The position numbers and the translations under genes are program-made. From the NCBI GenBank assembly GCA_029168955.1, contig JAPDOI010000965.1:181669-245668 (forward strand): 64,000 bases of DNA, written 5' to 3'. Below are positions 54,048-64,000 of this stretch, piece by piece (position 1 is the stretch's first letter; the number at the start of each line of letters is the position of its first letter). The notes beneath the pieces were generated by a model. The model saw only the letters and a list, made by a program, of their open reading frames with translations, was not told the DNA's origin and made no database searches. The stretch comes from Aplectana chamaeleonis. Its lineage: Eukaryota; Nematoda; Chromadorea; Rhabditida; Cosmocercidae.

Positions 54048-54297
54048 AGAAGATATGGGTGATCGAATGCCTCGAATTCCACCAAAAGAGGCCGGCCTTC
54101 TAACAACCATGTGGCATTAAATGAAAAAGAAAGAAGGTTTTCAACAAGCGATATCGCGTAATTGAGTGGAAGTTGATGTATCATTTGTTGATAAGCTATG
54201 TACCTTCTTTTCTCACTTGAGGCCACATGGCTGTCGGAAGGCCGGCCTCTTTTGGGGGAATTCGAGGCATTCGATCTCTCATATCTTCCCAGTGATG
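54047..54297. repeat. palindrome inside the type F element
   Basis: GATCGAATGCCTCGAATTCC at left and GGAATTCGAGGCATTCGATC at right, with AAAAGAGGCCGGCCTTC arms and a short non-matching centre. Confidence 0.85.
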
Positions 54298-54399
54298 CGT
54301 CGGTGACCCGAAAAGCTCTACCCACGTGCTCAGGCGGGCCCAGCCAATGATTCAAACTCAGAAAACGGTGAGTGGTTTTCAGCCGTTCGATGCCTTTAA

Positions 54400-54861
54400 G
54401 GAAGATTCCGGCTTATAACCGGAAAATCTCTAGATTTCCCCTCCGTGAATCAGTTTTCTTCGACAGGTCTTATTTTTACCACCTTTTTACCTCCAAAACC
54501 CTATTTTATGTACCAGCAGTGGCATTTTCAGTTTCATATTTTTACTGTATAATAGAAGACACCCGTTTCTTCAACAGTTTTATTAAGCAGTACTCCAACT
54601 ACACTATAGTTCCTAATCATAAACTCATTCTCTTATGGGACAACGATATCTAGCTACTCACAAAAACCTAATTTTCTGTGGCACAAAGTTTTTTTTTCCA
54701 TTGAACCTGGAGAGAAATGGGACTAGAGGGCTGCGGCATGCAGCCACTGAATTTTAACCGATCGTGTTGGAGCCGTGTCTTCAGAAATATCTTCGTGGAA
54801 ACAAACTAAAATATAAACACTTCTTCAGCGAAAATCGAAAAGTTTCCCGAACAATCCTCAC
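54400..54861. other. no feature recognised
   Basis: Between the 3.7-kb element and the dynein fragment. ORFs are short and lack splice context. It may be intron of the dynein fragment. Confidence 0.4.
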
Positions 54862-54948
54862 CTCCTCACTGAACCAGACCACACAACAGCGTGATACCGG
54901 GGCTAGGGTAGCGTACTTGAAATTGCAAGCTTCGAAAATGATACGAGC
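54862..54948 (-). pseudogene. cytoplasmic dynein heavy-chain fragment, exon 2
   Basis: An 87-nt exon (29 codons) between TTTTCAG and [26 protein letters not shown] then CCVVWFSEE corresponds to the conserved dynein AAA+ segment after Walker B, where the family usually has LKYATLATVSRCGMVWFSE. Gly-to-Cys and other substitutions at invariant positions suggest relaxed selection. The next dynein exon is not found to the left. Confidence 0.8.
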
Positions 54949-55004
54949 CTGAAAAGGGTCCATCAATCTTGAACTCTGACTCAATATATGAAAAGCAGAC
55001 CCAC

Positions 55005-55144
55005 ATTTGGAGGAATCTCAAGACACTTTCCATGCGTAACATGAGCACTTTGCTGCTGTCGAGAGCCGAGCTCAAATTTTCAACCCATTCCGGATCCACA
55101 TCACCGCCGAATATGACCCGTTGACGCTTTTCCAGTTTACCGGG
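55005..55144 (-). pseudogene. cytoplasmic dynein heavy-chain fragment, exon 1, frameshifted
   Basis: Reads [19 protein letters not shown], the highly conserved dynein AAA Walker B region (family: [14 protein letters not shown]). The Walker B aspartate of FDGD is replaced by Gly. After SKVLM the reading shifts by an apparent 1-nt loss (55036-55041) and continues [11 protein letters not shown] to donor GTGGGT at 55004. A 56-nt intron then leads to exon 2 in phase. Upstream, an in-frame TAA (55145-55147) and a TTAA element at 55162 cut the reading. Most likely a decayed duplicate fragment. The axonemal alternative is unlikely in nematodes. Confidence 0.8.
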
Positions 55145-55161
55145 TTATCGTTGATCCTTAA

Positions 55162-55624
55162 AGGCAGTGTTCACGAAGAAAAAGTTTCCCCTTTTTTTGG
55201 CTAAAACGTAAGCTTTGGGTCCCCATAAGAAGATTAAGAACGGAAGTGCGACGAAAAACGCCCGGTAAGTGGGTGAAAATCTCGTGGGCCAGCCGACCCA
55301 TTGGGCCACTCCGCCCACGTCCTATAACAGTTCCCCTGAATTCGTGGTTAAATGAGCGATGGTTTCCGATCGAAAGCCCCGTTCTTCCCTTCATCCTCGA
55401 CGTCTCTCTTTACTCAGGTCGGCTCGCATACATCGGCTGCAAAAAACGGGAGTTACAAGCCTCGGACAACTCGTCCACAATTTTCCCTTGCTGAACTTCG
55501 AGGGGCCATAACTCCGTTTCCTGGGGGTCTTGTACTATTCCAGGGACATCATTGGAATCAGCATGGGACCGTTTTCAAGATAGGCGGAAAAACAGAAAAA
55601 CGACTTTTATCGTGAACACTGCCT
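55162..55624. mobile_element. TTAA-flanked element, type B variant
   Basis: TTAA 55158-55161 and 55625-55628. Ends AGGCAGTGTTCACGAAGA and ATCGTGAACACTGCCT. The right half matches type B; the left third is different sequence. Confidence 0.88.
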
Positions 55625-55628
55625 TTAA

Positions 55629-56170
55629 CATCACAAAATCGTATTAGTCATGCCATTTGGAACATAAAATGTACAGTTGTGTCCAGAGATAATCGCCTAG
55701 CTGCGAACACTCTGAGAGAATTGGCCGCTGAAGTACAGCAACCGTTCCACAGTCTCCCATAGTTCCGCAATCGTACCGCAATGACGATGCAGTGACCTCG
55801 CTTGTGTCAAATCGCAATAGCGCCGCAATGATTGCGGTACTGCTGCGGAGCTACTGCGGCTAAATCACAGTGCCGGTGAAACCAGCCATGCCATTTATCG
55901 ATCCACTCAACCAGGCTTGCCACGTTTCTCATTCACTCGTCTTCGCCTTTCAGTTCTGTTGGAACGAAAGCGTGTCTCTTGCTTTTCTCAAAATTCATTA
56001 CATCTCTTAGGGAAACACTGACACATTCATTCTCTTCAGTCTTATAAGCGTTATGTTGACGAAGTTTTGAATCATTTCTTTGCGTGAAAGTTTAGAATCA
56101 TTTTTTGAGCTTAAGAAGCTTCTTGAGTTTTGAGCTTTTGAGTTTTTTGAACACATTTGACCACACTTAC
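55629..56170. other. no gene recognised
   Basis: Includes GATTGCGGTACTGCTGCGG-like sequence (55800-55860) also seen near 58320, and AGTTTTGAGCTTTTGAGTTT simple sequence near 56120. Confidence 0.35.
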
Positions 56171-56262
56171 CTGAATTAATGAACCTGAATTCTATAATAT
56201 GCACATTCTGTGCCAAGCCGAGGTCCCATAGTTCTCTCGCGTGTGTTTCCAGGGTTAAGCGG
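56171..56262 (-). CDS. candidate exon with consensus donor, unknown
   Basis: Minus frame LTLETHARELWDLG then AQNVHIIEFRFINS ends at a strong donor TCAG/GTAAGTG in phase 1. That phase is what the phosphoesterase exon at 36825-36979 requires from its upstream neighbour, but 19 kb and the dynein fragment lie between, so the link is only a possibility. No good acceptor is visible; a TTAA element begins just beyond. Confidence 0.25.
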
Positions 56263-56282
56263 ATTTTTTTCAAAACATTTTA

Positions 56283-56713
56283 GAGGCTGTGTCCACGATA
56301 GAAAGCCGTATTCTTGTTTTCTATGTTTTTCAGTGGGCAAGTTCTCGATGTAGAGGATAATTGGGAAACGTCTCTATAGAGCTTTTGAAAGCCGAATCAA
56401 AAATTCTTTTAAAATACCATTTATTATTTATTTACGCCTGTTGGTGTGTTTTGCGCACTGCAGACAAAGCGTCAGACCAAACGTCGCAAATTGTATTGAG
56501 CTTTGAAATTGTTAGGTAAGTGACTTTGCTTTCTGTTTCGTGCACCAGAAACTCTTGAAAAATCAAGAAAGTTGAATGCTCATGTTTAGATCTTACAATT
56601 TCCCGGAATTCCTGGCCGTTTTTCGAGTTACTTCCATCCCTACTATCCTCAGAAGGACCCAAAGCTTCCTTTCCTGCGAAAAACGGGCAGTTTTCTCATC
56701 GTGAGCACCGATT
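56283..56713. mobile_element. degenerate TTAA-type element
   Basis: Left end after TTTAG: AGGCTGTGTCCACGAT. Right end ATCGTGAGCACCGATT then TTAAA. Both deviate from consensus and the interior matches no other copy here. Confidence 0.5.
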
Positions 56714-57203
56714 TTAAATCGGATTTTCAAAAACGAATGACCATCTCACAAGCGGAGTTTACAAAGCGTTGGTCGGATCTGCGGAAACGAAACGTATTGC
56801 CAGTATCTCTTGTGCATCTAAAGTAAAACTTTGCAGTGCCACGCCCCAAGCTGCTGGTTCCAAAAAGTTCATTCATTCATTCATTGAGTACGTCGTATAA
56901 GACAGACGCTAGAAAAAAGTCGCACAAATTCAGAATACAATACGAATTACAAACATATCTAAGACTTCAGTAAAATTTTAGCCAGCCATTCCCCGTTTAA
57001 ATGACATCGCGGACCTGGCAGTGAGGGTGGTTTTCCCCACGCGCAGATACGCTGAGCCCGCTGAGTTATGAGCTTTGCTAAAATTTCACGATAAGGTAAG
57101 GGTGAGTTATTTAAAATGTTTTGAAAAAGAAATCGGATTTGCTCAAAACTTGTATGGAAGGGTATTCTAGGGTGCTGAAAACGATTCTGGGGTCTGTTTG
57201 TCA
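56714..57203. other. no gene recognised; one dispersed repeat
   Basis: AGTATCTCTTGTGCATC.. at 56795-56880 is a diverged TCTTGGGCCTCCATAG-family copy, followed by ATTCATTCATTCATT. Nothing else. Confidence 0.4.
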
Positions 57204-57340
57204 AAATGCTAGAAATACACCTCCTATTAGAAGTACACCTGCCTTAGAGGTACACCGAAAAGACGGGTCTCTGAGAATTAGAAGTACACCCCTATATGAA
57301 GTACAAATAAATAGAGGCCTGAGGATTAGAAGTGCATGTA
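57204..57340. repeat. short degenerate repeat of AGAAGTACACC
   Basis: AGAAGTACACC(T/C) recurs at 57229, about 57281 and related words between. About five degenerate units. Confidence 0.6.
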
Positions 57341-57529
57341 CCTCTAAAAGAGAAGATCCGGCATATTAATTCGGTGTTGCAAGCGAAAGATTAACTTAGG
57401 TAGCTACTCCCCTAGGTTTCCTTTATTAGGTTGAATATTCACTCCACTAGGACGATACCAAGTCTATTCACTCTCTGGTCTCTTACCAAATATTTTCTCC
57501 TTTCGAGACGACACCCACTGATTACCTCA

Positions 57530-57895
57530 AGCCTGTCCGAATGAGACTCTGCGCCCACGCGGTCAGCCTGCGCAACGAGCACACGTCAAATCTAGTGTAT
57601 ACTGCCCGCGACGCGCGATCGCGACAGCGAATATCAGCAATATCGATTTTTGGTCGATATAGATGACAAGCATTATGTCGCGTCGCTCGTTGCGATAAGT
57701 ATGCCCTAGGCCTCACGAAGGCATTTTTCAGACGAGCTGACCGGCGACTGAGACACAGCTACATAACTGGAATATTGTTCCCAATCGGTCTGATATTCGT
57801 GGTCATCTATTCACGAATCCAAAAAAAACCTTCGCGGCGGCCGGTCAACATGCCGACCGGCCGCGTGGACGAGCAGTCTCATTCGGATAGACCTC
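57530..57895. repeat. foldback element
   Basis: GTCCGAATGAGACTCTGCGC at left, with the inverse CAGTCTCATTCGGATAG at right. Inner GC-rich words CCCACGCGGTC and GACCGGCCGCGTGG pair. A small GCGGCCGGTCAACATGCCGACC hairpin-like stretch lies near 57837. Confidence 0.65.
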
Positions 57896-59261
57896 AATTG
57901 CTCTGTGGAAGCAATGAAAATATTATTAATTCTACTGTGACAAAAAAAATCAAGTGTAATCGTTTCATACCAAAAGTAAATAGACTTTCAAAATAGCAAC
58001 AAGTTCATCGGAGAAGAGATATGTAGGGACAAATAGCTGCATGTAATACCATGTAGCTGTGCTTTCTCGTGAACTATGTATAGCGCCAACGTGACTACAT
58101 GGCACGTATTCGTGGTTTAGGCAGCCAATTGTTTGGCGTCCATTGTGTGGATAATGCCACAGAAAGTGAATTAAATCTATGGGCCACGGGAAGACACTTT
58201 CTTCAGTAAAGATTGTGTAAGAATCAAGAAAACGTGGCCAATAATGACTTGGTGATAGCAGAAATGGCTTGGAAACAAAACTATAGGCTCAGCAGGAGCG
58301 CCAAAGCTGAGACGAAATCGCTATTGCGGTACGATTGCGGGGCGATTGCGGCCAGTTCTCTCAGAGGAGGCGGTCGCGTCGTGGCAGTCATATAATATAT
58401 ACATACTGCTCAACTGCCTAGCCATTAGCCCACCTCTGTCAGGAAATGCCTTCAAAACTCGACCTTTCCGATTTTTTTATAGAGCTCCTAAAAGTGCGAT
58501 CCCTTCGAAAACATTTCCTTTTCAATGCGAGCGGTCGCGTCGCGGCAGTTGCTGACCTATAGCTCAGCCTCCGTGTAATCGAAGAAGGCGGAGCCTATGG
58601 GAGGCGCGAGCGAGTTGTGAACTACGGGGTCGTGGAATCTGACTAATTATCGCACTCACTGGTAGGGTCTGATCGAATAAAAAATACAATTATGATAACT
58701 CATACATCGATAAAATCTAATCTTTTGTTTTGAAGGCAGTGTTCGCATTAAATCGTGAATCGCAAAATTTTCTTCGAATATGGTAGGTCAGAGGCCTACT
58801 GAGACAATCGGACCAGAACGAGCAGCGAAAATTGATAGGAAACCGTTTTTCTCCACCAAAACCGGATCACTTTTGTGACGCTTCATTTCTGACATCAGAA
58901 GAATTGACCGGGAGAACGAACTTCTCGGTTTGATAAACATGGTAAATCGACTATCACATGTCAGTGTAAATTTTTGTGATAACCTTTTGATGATTTGCCT
59001 TAAAAAAATATTAATCTGCTGGGCGGGCTGCCGCAGTGGGTGGACTGTAGCACACGATTTTGACCCACTTCCGGTCCAATTTTCGTCGTTCTTTATTCAC
59101 TTCTGACTTCGAGAAGAACTGAAAACTTAGGGCCCGTGGTAAACCCCCCTCAGCCGAGTGAAAAGTTCGGATGACTGTTGTGCTGATTTGTTCGATCAGC
59201 CGATGAGGCGCTGAGCAATCAATCATGACGGAATGTTTACTGAGCGGAATCTGCGGCACGA
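57896..59261. other. no gene recognised
   Basis: Contains an unpaired TTAA-element end (GAAGGCAGTGTTCGCATT, 58732) and ~80-aa ORFs without motifs. Two stretches (58350-58400, 58530-58570) share GCGGTCGCGTCGTGGCAG. Confidence 0.35.
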
Positions 59262-60623
59262 TAAAATGGGCGGGGCCAAGTGCACCCAGACATAGTGGCC
59301 CCCCACCGCTAAGATAGCACTCAGTTTGGTTGGAGCCATTTCACCTCTGCAAAAATATAAGGTGAACGTTTAATAAGAACTGGCTCAAAGCTGCAGCGAT
59401 TGACCTAAATTCATGGCAATTGAGTGCATTACGTAATACTCAAAGCGTAGCAGGTAGCCGTTGCTTCTGGAACATCTGCTCGAATCTGTTTGGAACATAC
59501 TCCATCAGATGAAAAACAGTATCTGTTACGTCTGCCCACAAATTCGGTGGTGAGCGAGATACTCCACCATTAAGTTTCTGACTATCTCATGTTTCATATT
59601 GGAGTATTCCGATTATAATCGAACTTTCTACCAGTTTGGTCGGGGACATTTCACCTCTAGACCGCAGAAATGGACATGTGCCGGAGACTCTGCTTCTTTT
59701 TTTTCTGAAATTATTCGTTTATTCGGCCGAATATTCGAATATTGTGCCGTTCGAATATTCGAATAAACGAATTATTCGAAAAACTGACTTTTCCGAATAT
59801 TCGAATATACGAATTATTCGAAAAATTGACTTTTCCGAATAATCGAATTATTCGAATATTCGATTATTCGTTTATTCGGCCGAATATTCGTTTTCCGAAT
59901 ATTCGTTGACATAGTCTAGTGGCCAAGAGCATCCAGCCATAGTGCCCCCCCCCCTACAGCTAAGATAGAACCCAGTTTGGTTTGAGACATTACACCGCAA
60001 AAATATGAGGTGAATGTTGAATAAGAACTGGCTCAAAGCTGCAGCGATTGACCTAAATTCATGGAAATTGAGTATTCCGTAATACTCTAGCAGCGTACGG
60101 TAACCGTTTCTGGAACATCACTGCTGCCGAGATGTCGTACGTTCGTGCCGTGGCAGTGTCAGGGTCAAGCTCACGGTGGTCCGCGGACCACCGTGGGACC
60201 AAGGGGGGTTCGTTATTTTTCTGGGAAAACTTTGAATTTTTGGTTGGGGGTCGTTATTTTTTTGACCCATGTAAAATAATGTCTGTATTGCTGAAAAATT
60301 GAATCTTGAGGTAAAATTATTTAAATATTATTATTTACCATGGAATGGTCAACATTATCGATGGAACAAGAGCAGTTTCCAAATAAAAAATAGAGTAAAT
60401 CATCAAGCGTGTACTAGCTCAACATTATCTCGACTACAACAGTCGGAGTAGACATTGCTTCGGGGTTTTCTAGCTAAATCCGATACAAGTGAAGGCTGTT
60501 TTATCGCTTCGGAACTCGTTGGGCCGCGACTGCAAACTTTGTGCAGATCTGGCAATGGTAGCGTAGGGTTCGTACGATGGCATGGCATCGTGTATAGCGC
60601 AGTACTTTTGAAGTAAGGCGATT
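59262..60623. repeat. left arm of a ~1.36-kb inverted repeat
   Basis: Matches 62646-64000 in inverted order from GATAAAATGGGCGGG at 59262 through the CGAATATTCG minisatellite (59700-59920) to AGTACTTTTGAAGTAAGGCG at 60603. Differences are scattered substitutions and small indels. Its first part is also present at 53018-53510. Confidence 0.9.
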
Positions 60624-60625
60624 AA

Positions 60626-61040
60626 AGGCAGTGTTCACGATAAATTTCACTTACGATATCTCCACGGTTTACGAAAGGTCTGGTGCCCTATATAGCAAGG
60701 GATGCTTAAAAAGGACACGAGAGACGCGTTTTTAAGCAAAAGTAGGTCCTCTCATGTTTACGTTGATTTTTGAGCGTGGAGGAATTGACCGCTACAAGAA
60801 GCAAACAGCTCACTTATCAGCTCTTCCTTCACTTGATCATTCCTATAATCTGAGTCTTGATTTGTTCCTATCAAGGGGCGGATCTGGGGCACGGGGCGGG
60901 CAACAAAACGCTTGTTTGCAGCCGTCATTTTGCAGCTCCTGGCTCGTTTTCTACCGTTCTTTCGACATTGAGAGCCTAGAATCCTTCTCGCCCATCATTT
61001 CACTGTGGGAAGTCAAGGATGATCATCGTGAACGCTGCCT
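60626..61040. mobile_element. TTAA element, type D
   Basis: TTAA 60622-60625, right TTGA 61041-61044. Ends AGGCAGTGTTCACGATAA and ATCGTGAACGCTGCCT. It sits at the inner edge of the inverted-repeat arm. Confidence 0.82.
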
Positions 61041-61129
61041 TTGAGTTCGTAATCGAATCTAGAAGCACTGTGATCTGTATCTTGTTCGCGTCGTCTTTAT
61101 AGTATCTCTTGTCCCGTCCAACCTTTCTA

Positions 61130-61975
61130 GTTCCTGCTCATGGTCTACCTCGATGACTTTGCCAAGTTACCATGTTCCTGTCTTTGTCCACATCGATCTA
61201 TCCACTCTTCGCTCCTTTCTGGTGTTCGCCAACGTTCCTATCTTAATTTAGGCCGAGCAGACTGGCGCGCCTGTTCAGTGAAGGGGGTAAGTTGCGCTTT
61301 CTGGCCTCTTATCGGCAGATTACCCGTGGAATGGAAGCGTGCACCAGAAAGAGTGCCATTTATCTGACGCAATCCGCAAGGCCATGAATGCGGCTATTCC
61401 TATCGGTCGCGTCAAGATATTCTATCCAAATCTCAACCGAGAAATCCTCGACAAAATTAGAACGAGAGATGCGAGGAGAGCGGTTAATCATCTGGACCCC
61501 TTGGTTGCTTAGCTTGACAGTGAGATCAAAAAAGATCTGGACAGACACAAGAAAGAGGAGTAGGAGAACATCACCGGGCAGTTGGATTTTGAGACGGACA
61601 GTGCAGCTACTTGGAAGGTTTTACGGAAGCTTTCGGGTAAACGCTCACCCTCCACCGTCTCCACAATCGAATTCGACAACGGCGTATTCGAATCAGGAAG
61701 CCGCTTATGCGTTCGTGAAAGAGTTTTTCATCACCAGTGCTAAACGAGGTCCGCAGAATAGAGTGACTGTAAGAGAGTTGTGCCGCCTCCCGCTTATGAG
61801 CACGGCCGAAGCGTTTACTACCACGCAAGTTCAGAAGATTATAAAGGAAATGCGGAACTCTAGAGCTATTGGTCCTGATGGGATATGTCCTGCTGTCTTG
61901 AAGAAGATACCCACTGACCTACTACCGCTTCTCATTGATGTGACCTCGTTCAGGTCGTGTACTATCCAGGGATGA
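61130..61975 (+). pseudogene. LINE fragment: endonuclease C-terminus to start of RT
   Basis: Degenerate reading spread over two frames: AIRKAMNAAIPIGRVKIFYP and LNREILDKIRTRDARRAVN, then ATWKVLRKLSGKRSPS, AAYAFVKEFFITSAKRGPQN, and RT-start motif MRNSRAIGPDGICPAVLKK. Several stops and at least one frameshift (about 61670). The order fits CR1/Jockey-like LINEs. It is truncated where a CGGAAAT repeat begins. It does not overlap the RT part kept at 29150-29510, so whether both come from one family is open. Confidence 0.75.
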
Positions 61976-62175
61976 GCGGAATAAAAATTTTGAATTTCGG
62001 AAATCGGAAAACGGAAATCGGAAAAAAAAATTTCGGAAATCGAAAATCGGAAATAGAAACAAAGTTAAAATTTTGGAAATCGAAAATCGAAACAAGTTTC
62101 AAATTTTCGGAAATCGGAAAAAGGATTTCCGAGGCTCAAAATCTGCGGAAATCGGAACTCGGGAATCGGAACAAG
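61970..62175. repeat. CGGAAAT-type low-complexity repeat, copy 3
   Basis: Opens GGGATGAGCGGAATAAAAAT, like 13399, then about 15 units of GAAATCGGAAA / GAAATCGAAAA. Confidence 0.85.
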
Positions 62176-62499
62176 GTATACTAGCTGCTGTTAGCTGCGC
62201 GTTAGGTGAATGTTATACTTTGTAGTTGTCATAAGCGACAGTCATGACATTTAACACAAATCGTGGCGGGACCAACTTAGGAACAACGGCACTGGCCGTC
62301 GTAGAAACAGTTATCGCGTGTATCCTCTGTTTCCGAGTGTGATTCATTTCCGTCTGCGAGCGTACGCTGCCTCTCCTTCTCCCCACAATTTCTCGGTGTC
62401 TCCACCCTCGCTTCGCACAAGCGCGCTAGGGAACAGAGTAAATCTGGCCCGGAACCAGAGGGGACGTCGCAGCGATGTGTCGCGGAGAGCAAGGACAGA

Positions 62500-62642
62500 A
62501 ATCAAAGTAAACAAGAGAGGACCTACTTTTGCTTAAAAACGCGTCTTTCGTGTCCTTTTTAAGCATCCCTTGCTATATAGGGCACCAGACCTTTCGTAAA
62601 CCGTTGAGATATCGGAAGTGAAATGTATCGTGAACACTGCCT
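62500..62642. mobile_element. TTAA element type D, right-hand fragment
   Basis: AAAAACGCGTCTTTCGTGTC to ATCGTGAACACTGCCT, then TTAA 62643-62646. Inverse of the left end of 60626-61040. It marks the inner edge of the right arm of the inverted repeat. Confidence 0.8.
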
Positions 62643-62645
62643 TTA

Positions 62646-64000
62646 ATCGCCTTACTTCAAAAGTACTGCGCTATACACGATGCGATGCCATCGTACGAAC
62701 CCTACGCTACCATTGCCAGATCTGCACAAAGTTTGCAGTCGCGGCCCAACGAGTTCCGAAGCGATAAAACAGTCTTCACTTGTATCGGATTTAGCTAGAA
62801 AACCCCGAAGCAATGTCTACTCCGAGTGTTGTAGTCGAGATAATGTTGATATAGTACACGCTTGATGATTTACTCTATTTTTTATTTGGAAACTGCTCTT
62901 GTTCCATCGATAATGTTGACCATTCCATGGTAAATAATCATGGCCCCAAATAATTTTACCTCAAGATTCAATTTTTCAGCAATACAGACATTATTTTACA
63001 TGGGTCAAAAAAATAACGACCCCCAACCAAAAATTCAAAGTTTTCCCAGAAAAATAACGAACCCCCCTATCCCATCGGAAAACTGCGGACCACCGTGAGC
63101 TTGAATCTGACACTGCCACGGGCACGAACGTACGACATTCGGCAGCAGTGATGTTCCAGAAACGGTTAATATACGCTGCTAGAGTATTACGAATAATCAA
63201 TTTCCATGAATTTAGGTCAATCGCTGTGAAGCTTTGAAAGCCAAATTTATTCAACATTCACCTCATATTTTTGCGGTCTCAAACCAAACTGGGTCTATCT
63301 TTAGCGTAGGGGGCACTATGGCTGGATGCTCTTGGCCAATTAGGATTATGTCAACGAATATCGGAAAACGAATATTCGGCCGAATAAATTAATAATTGGA
63401 TTCCGAATGATTCGAACACCTGATTATTCGGAAGAGTCAATTTTTCGAATAATTCGTATATTCGAATATCTCGCAAAGCCGCTTCGAATAATTCGGTTTA
63501 TCTGAATATTCGAACGGCACAATATTCGGAATATTCGGCCGGAACAAACGAATAATTTCAGAAAAAAGAAGCAATGTCTCCGGCACATGTCCATTTTTGC
63601 GGTCTAGAGGTGAAATGTCCCTGATCAAACTGGTAGAAAGTTCGATTATAATCGGAATAATTCAATATGAAACATGAGATAGTCAGAGCTTTAATGGTGG
63701 AGTATCTCGCTCACCACCGAATTTGTATGCAGACGTAACAGATAATTGTTTTTCATCTGATGGAGTATGTTCCAAACAGATCTCGAGCGATGTTCCAGAA
63801 ACGGTTACCTTACGCTGCTTGAGTACATGTAATACTCAATTGCCATGAATTTAGGTCAATCGCCGCAGCTTTGAGCCAGTTCTTATTAAACGTTCACCTT
63901 ATATTTTTGCAGAGGTGAACAGTCTCCAACCAAACTGAGTGCTATCTTAGCGGTGGGGGGGCCACTATGTCTGGGTGCACCCTATCCCGCCCATTTTATC
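62646..64000. repeat. right arm of the ~1.36-kb inverted repeat (runs to the window edge)
   Basis: CGCCTTACTTCAAAAGTACT onward mirrors the left arm through CGATGCGATGCCATCG, the 63360-63560 minisatellite and TCTCCGGCACATGTCC to GCCCATTTTATC at 64000. It supplies a second copy of the retrotransposon's empty target site near 63500-63520. Confidence 0.9.

Larger units (their letters stand above)
50695..54395. mobile_element. 3.7-kb TTAA element (type F) with nested insertions
   Basis: TTAA 50691-50694 and 54396-54399. Ends AGGCATCGTACGCGCTGAAA and the inverse TTTTCAGCCGTTCGATGCCT, with arms matching for about 120 nt (TTTGAATCATTGG, GTCACCGACGCAT). Inside: a repeat shared with 59.3-64 kb (50814-51067 and 53018-53510), the LTR retrotransposon, a 42-bp minisatellite, and a palindrome at 54047-54297 carrying AAAAGAGGCCGGCC. 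Confidence 0.8.

Noticed and set aside
53762..54355. 197-aa Ile/Arg/Tyr-rich ORF and its antisense partner
   Set aside because: Spans the 42-bp minisatellite and an element arm; periodic residues mirror the DNA repeat.

Overview
This is a eukaryotic, almost certainly nematode, genomic window made mostly of transposable elements and tandem repeats. The 22-nt nematode SL1 spliced-leader sequence occurs twice, a Tc3-like transposon and a hookworm-style RTE retrotransposon are present, and coding exons are tiny with GT-AG introns of about 56-65 nt beside introns of many kilobases. A clade V (strongylid-like) nematode is the best guess. That guess rests on family knowledge, not on a search. There are no operons, bacterial genes or CRISPR arrays.

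Genes. Three short in-phase exons on the minus strand (36825-36979, 29964-30062, 9778-9882) read as consecutive parts of one calcineurin-like metallophosphoesterase. Its introns are about 6.8 and 20.1 kb and are filled with the elements listed here. The gene runs off the left edge. A two-exon piece of cytoplasmic dynein heavy chain (about 55144-54862, minus) carries a frameshift and is probably a pseudogene fragment. Four further candidate exons of unknown identity (30.3, 34.5, 45.6 and 56.2 kb) are given with low confidence.

Layout. 1-2.8 kb: 311-314 bp satellite ending in (AAT)n. 3-9.6 kb: foldback repeats and minisatellites. 10.4-12.5 kb: Tc3-like transposon inside a TTAA-flanked element. 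13-22.7 kb: a run of TTAA-flanked elements, one containing an 8-bp-TSD MITE that grew a 43-bp minisatellite. 23.4-25.7 kb: minisatellite and a GGC-rich array split by a foldback element. 26.9-29.0 kb: non-autonomous hAT. 29.1-29.5 kb: LINE fragment. 33.8-41 kb: more TTAA elements. 41.3-44.4 kb: degenerate RTE. 46.8-50.7 kb: TTAA elements and a second MITE minisatellite. 50.7-54.4 kb: a 3.7-kb TTAA element containing a 1,945-bp LTR retrotransposon. 59.3-64 kb: arms of a large inverted repeat around a LINE fragment.

Most notable: the LTR retrotransposon at 51068-53012 carries exact SL1 in both LTRs, and its primer-binding site has expanded to an antisense copy of nearly a whole tRNA-Gly(GCC) including CCA. 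It encodes only a broken gag with a CCHC zinc knuckle, has a 5-bp target duplication, and its empty site can be read in two sibling repeats in the same window. Also striking are some 25 TTAA-flanked elements with AGGCAG-type ends, several of which abut while sharing a single TTAA.
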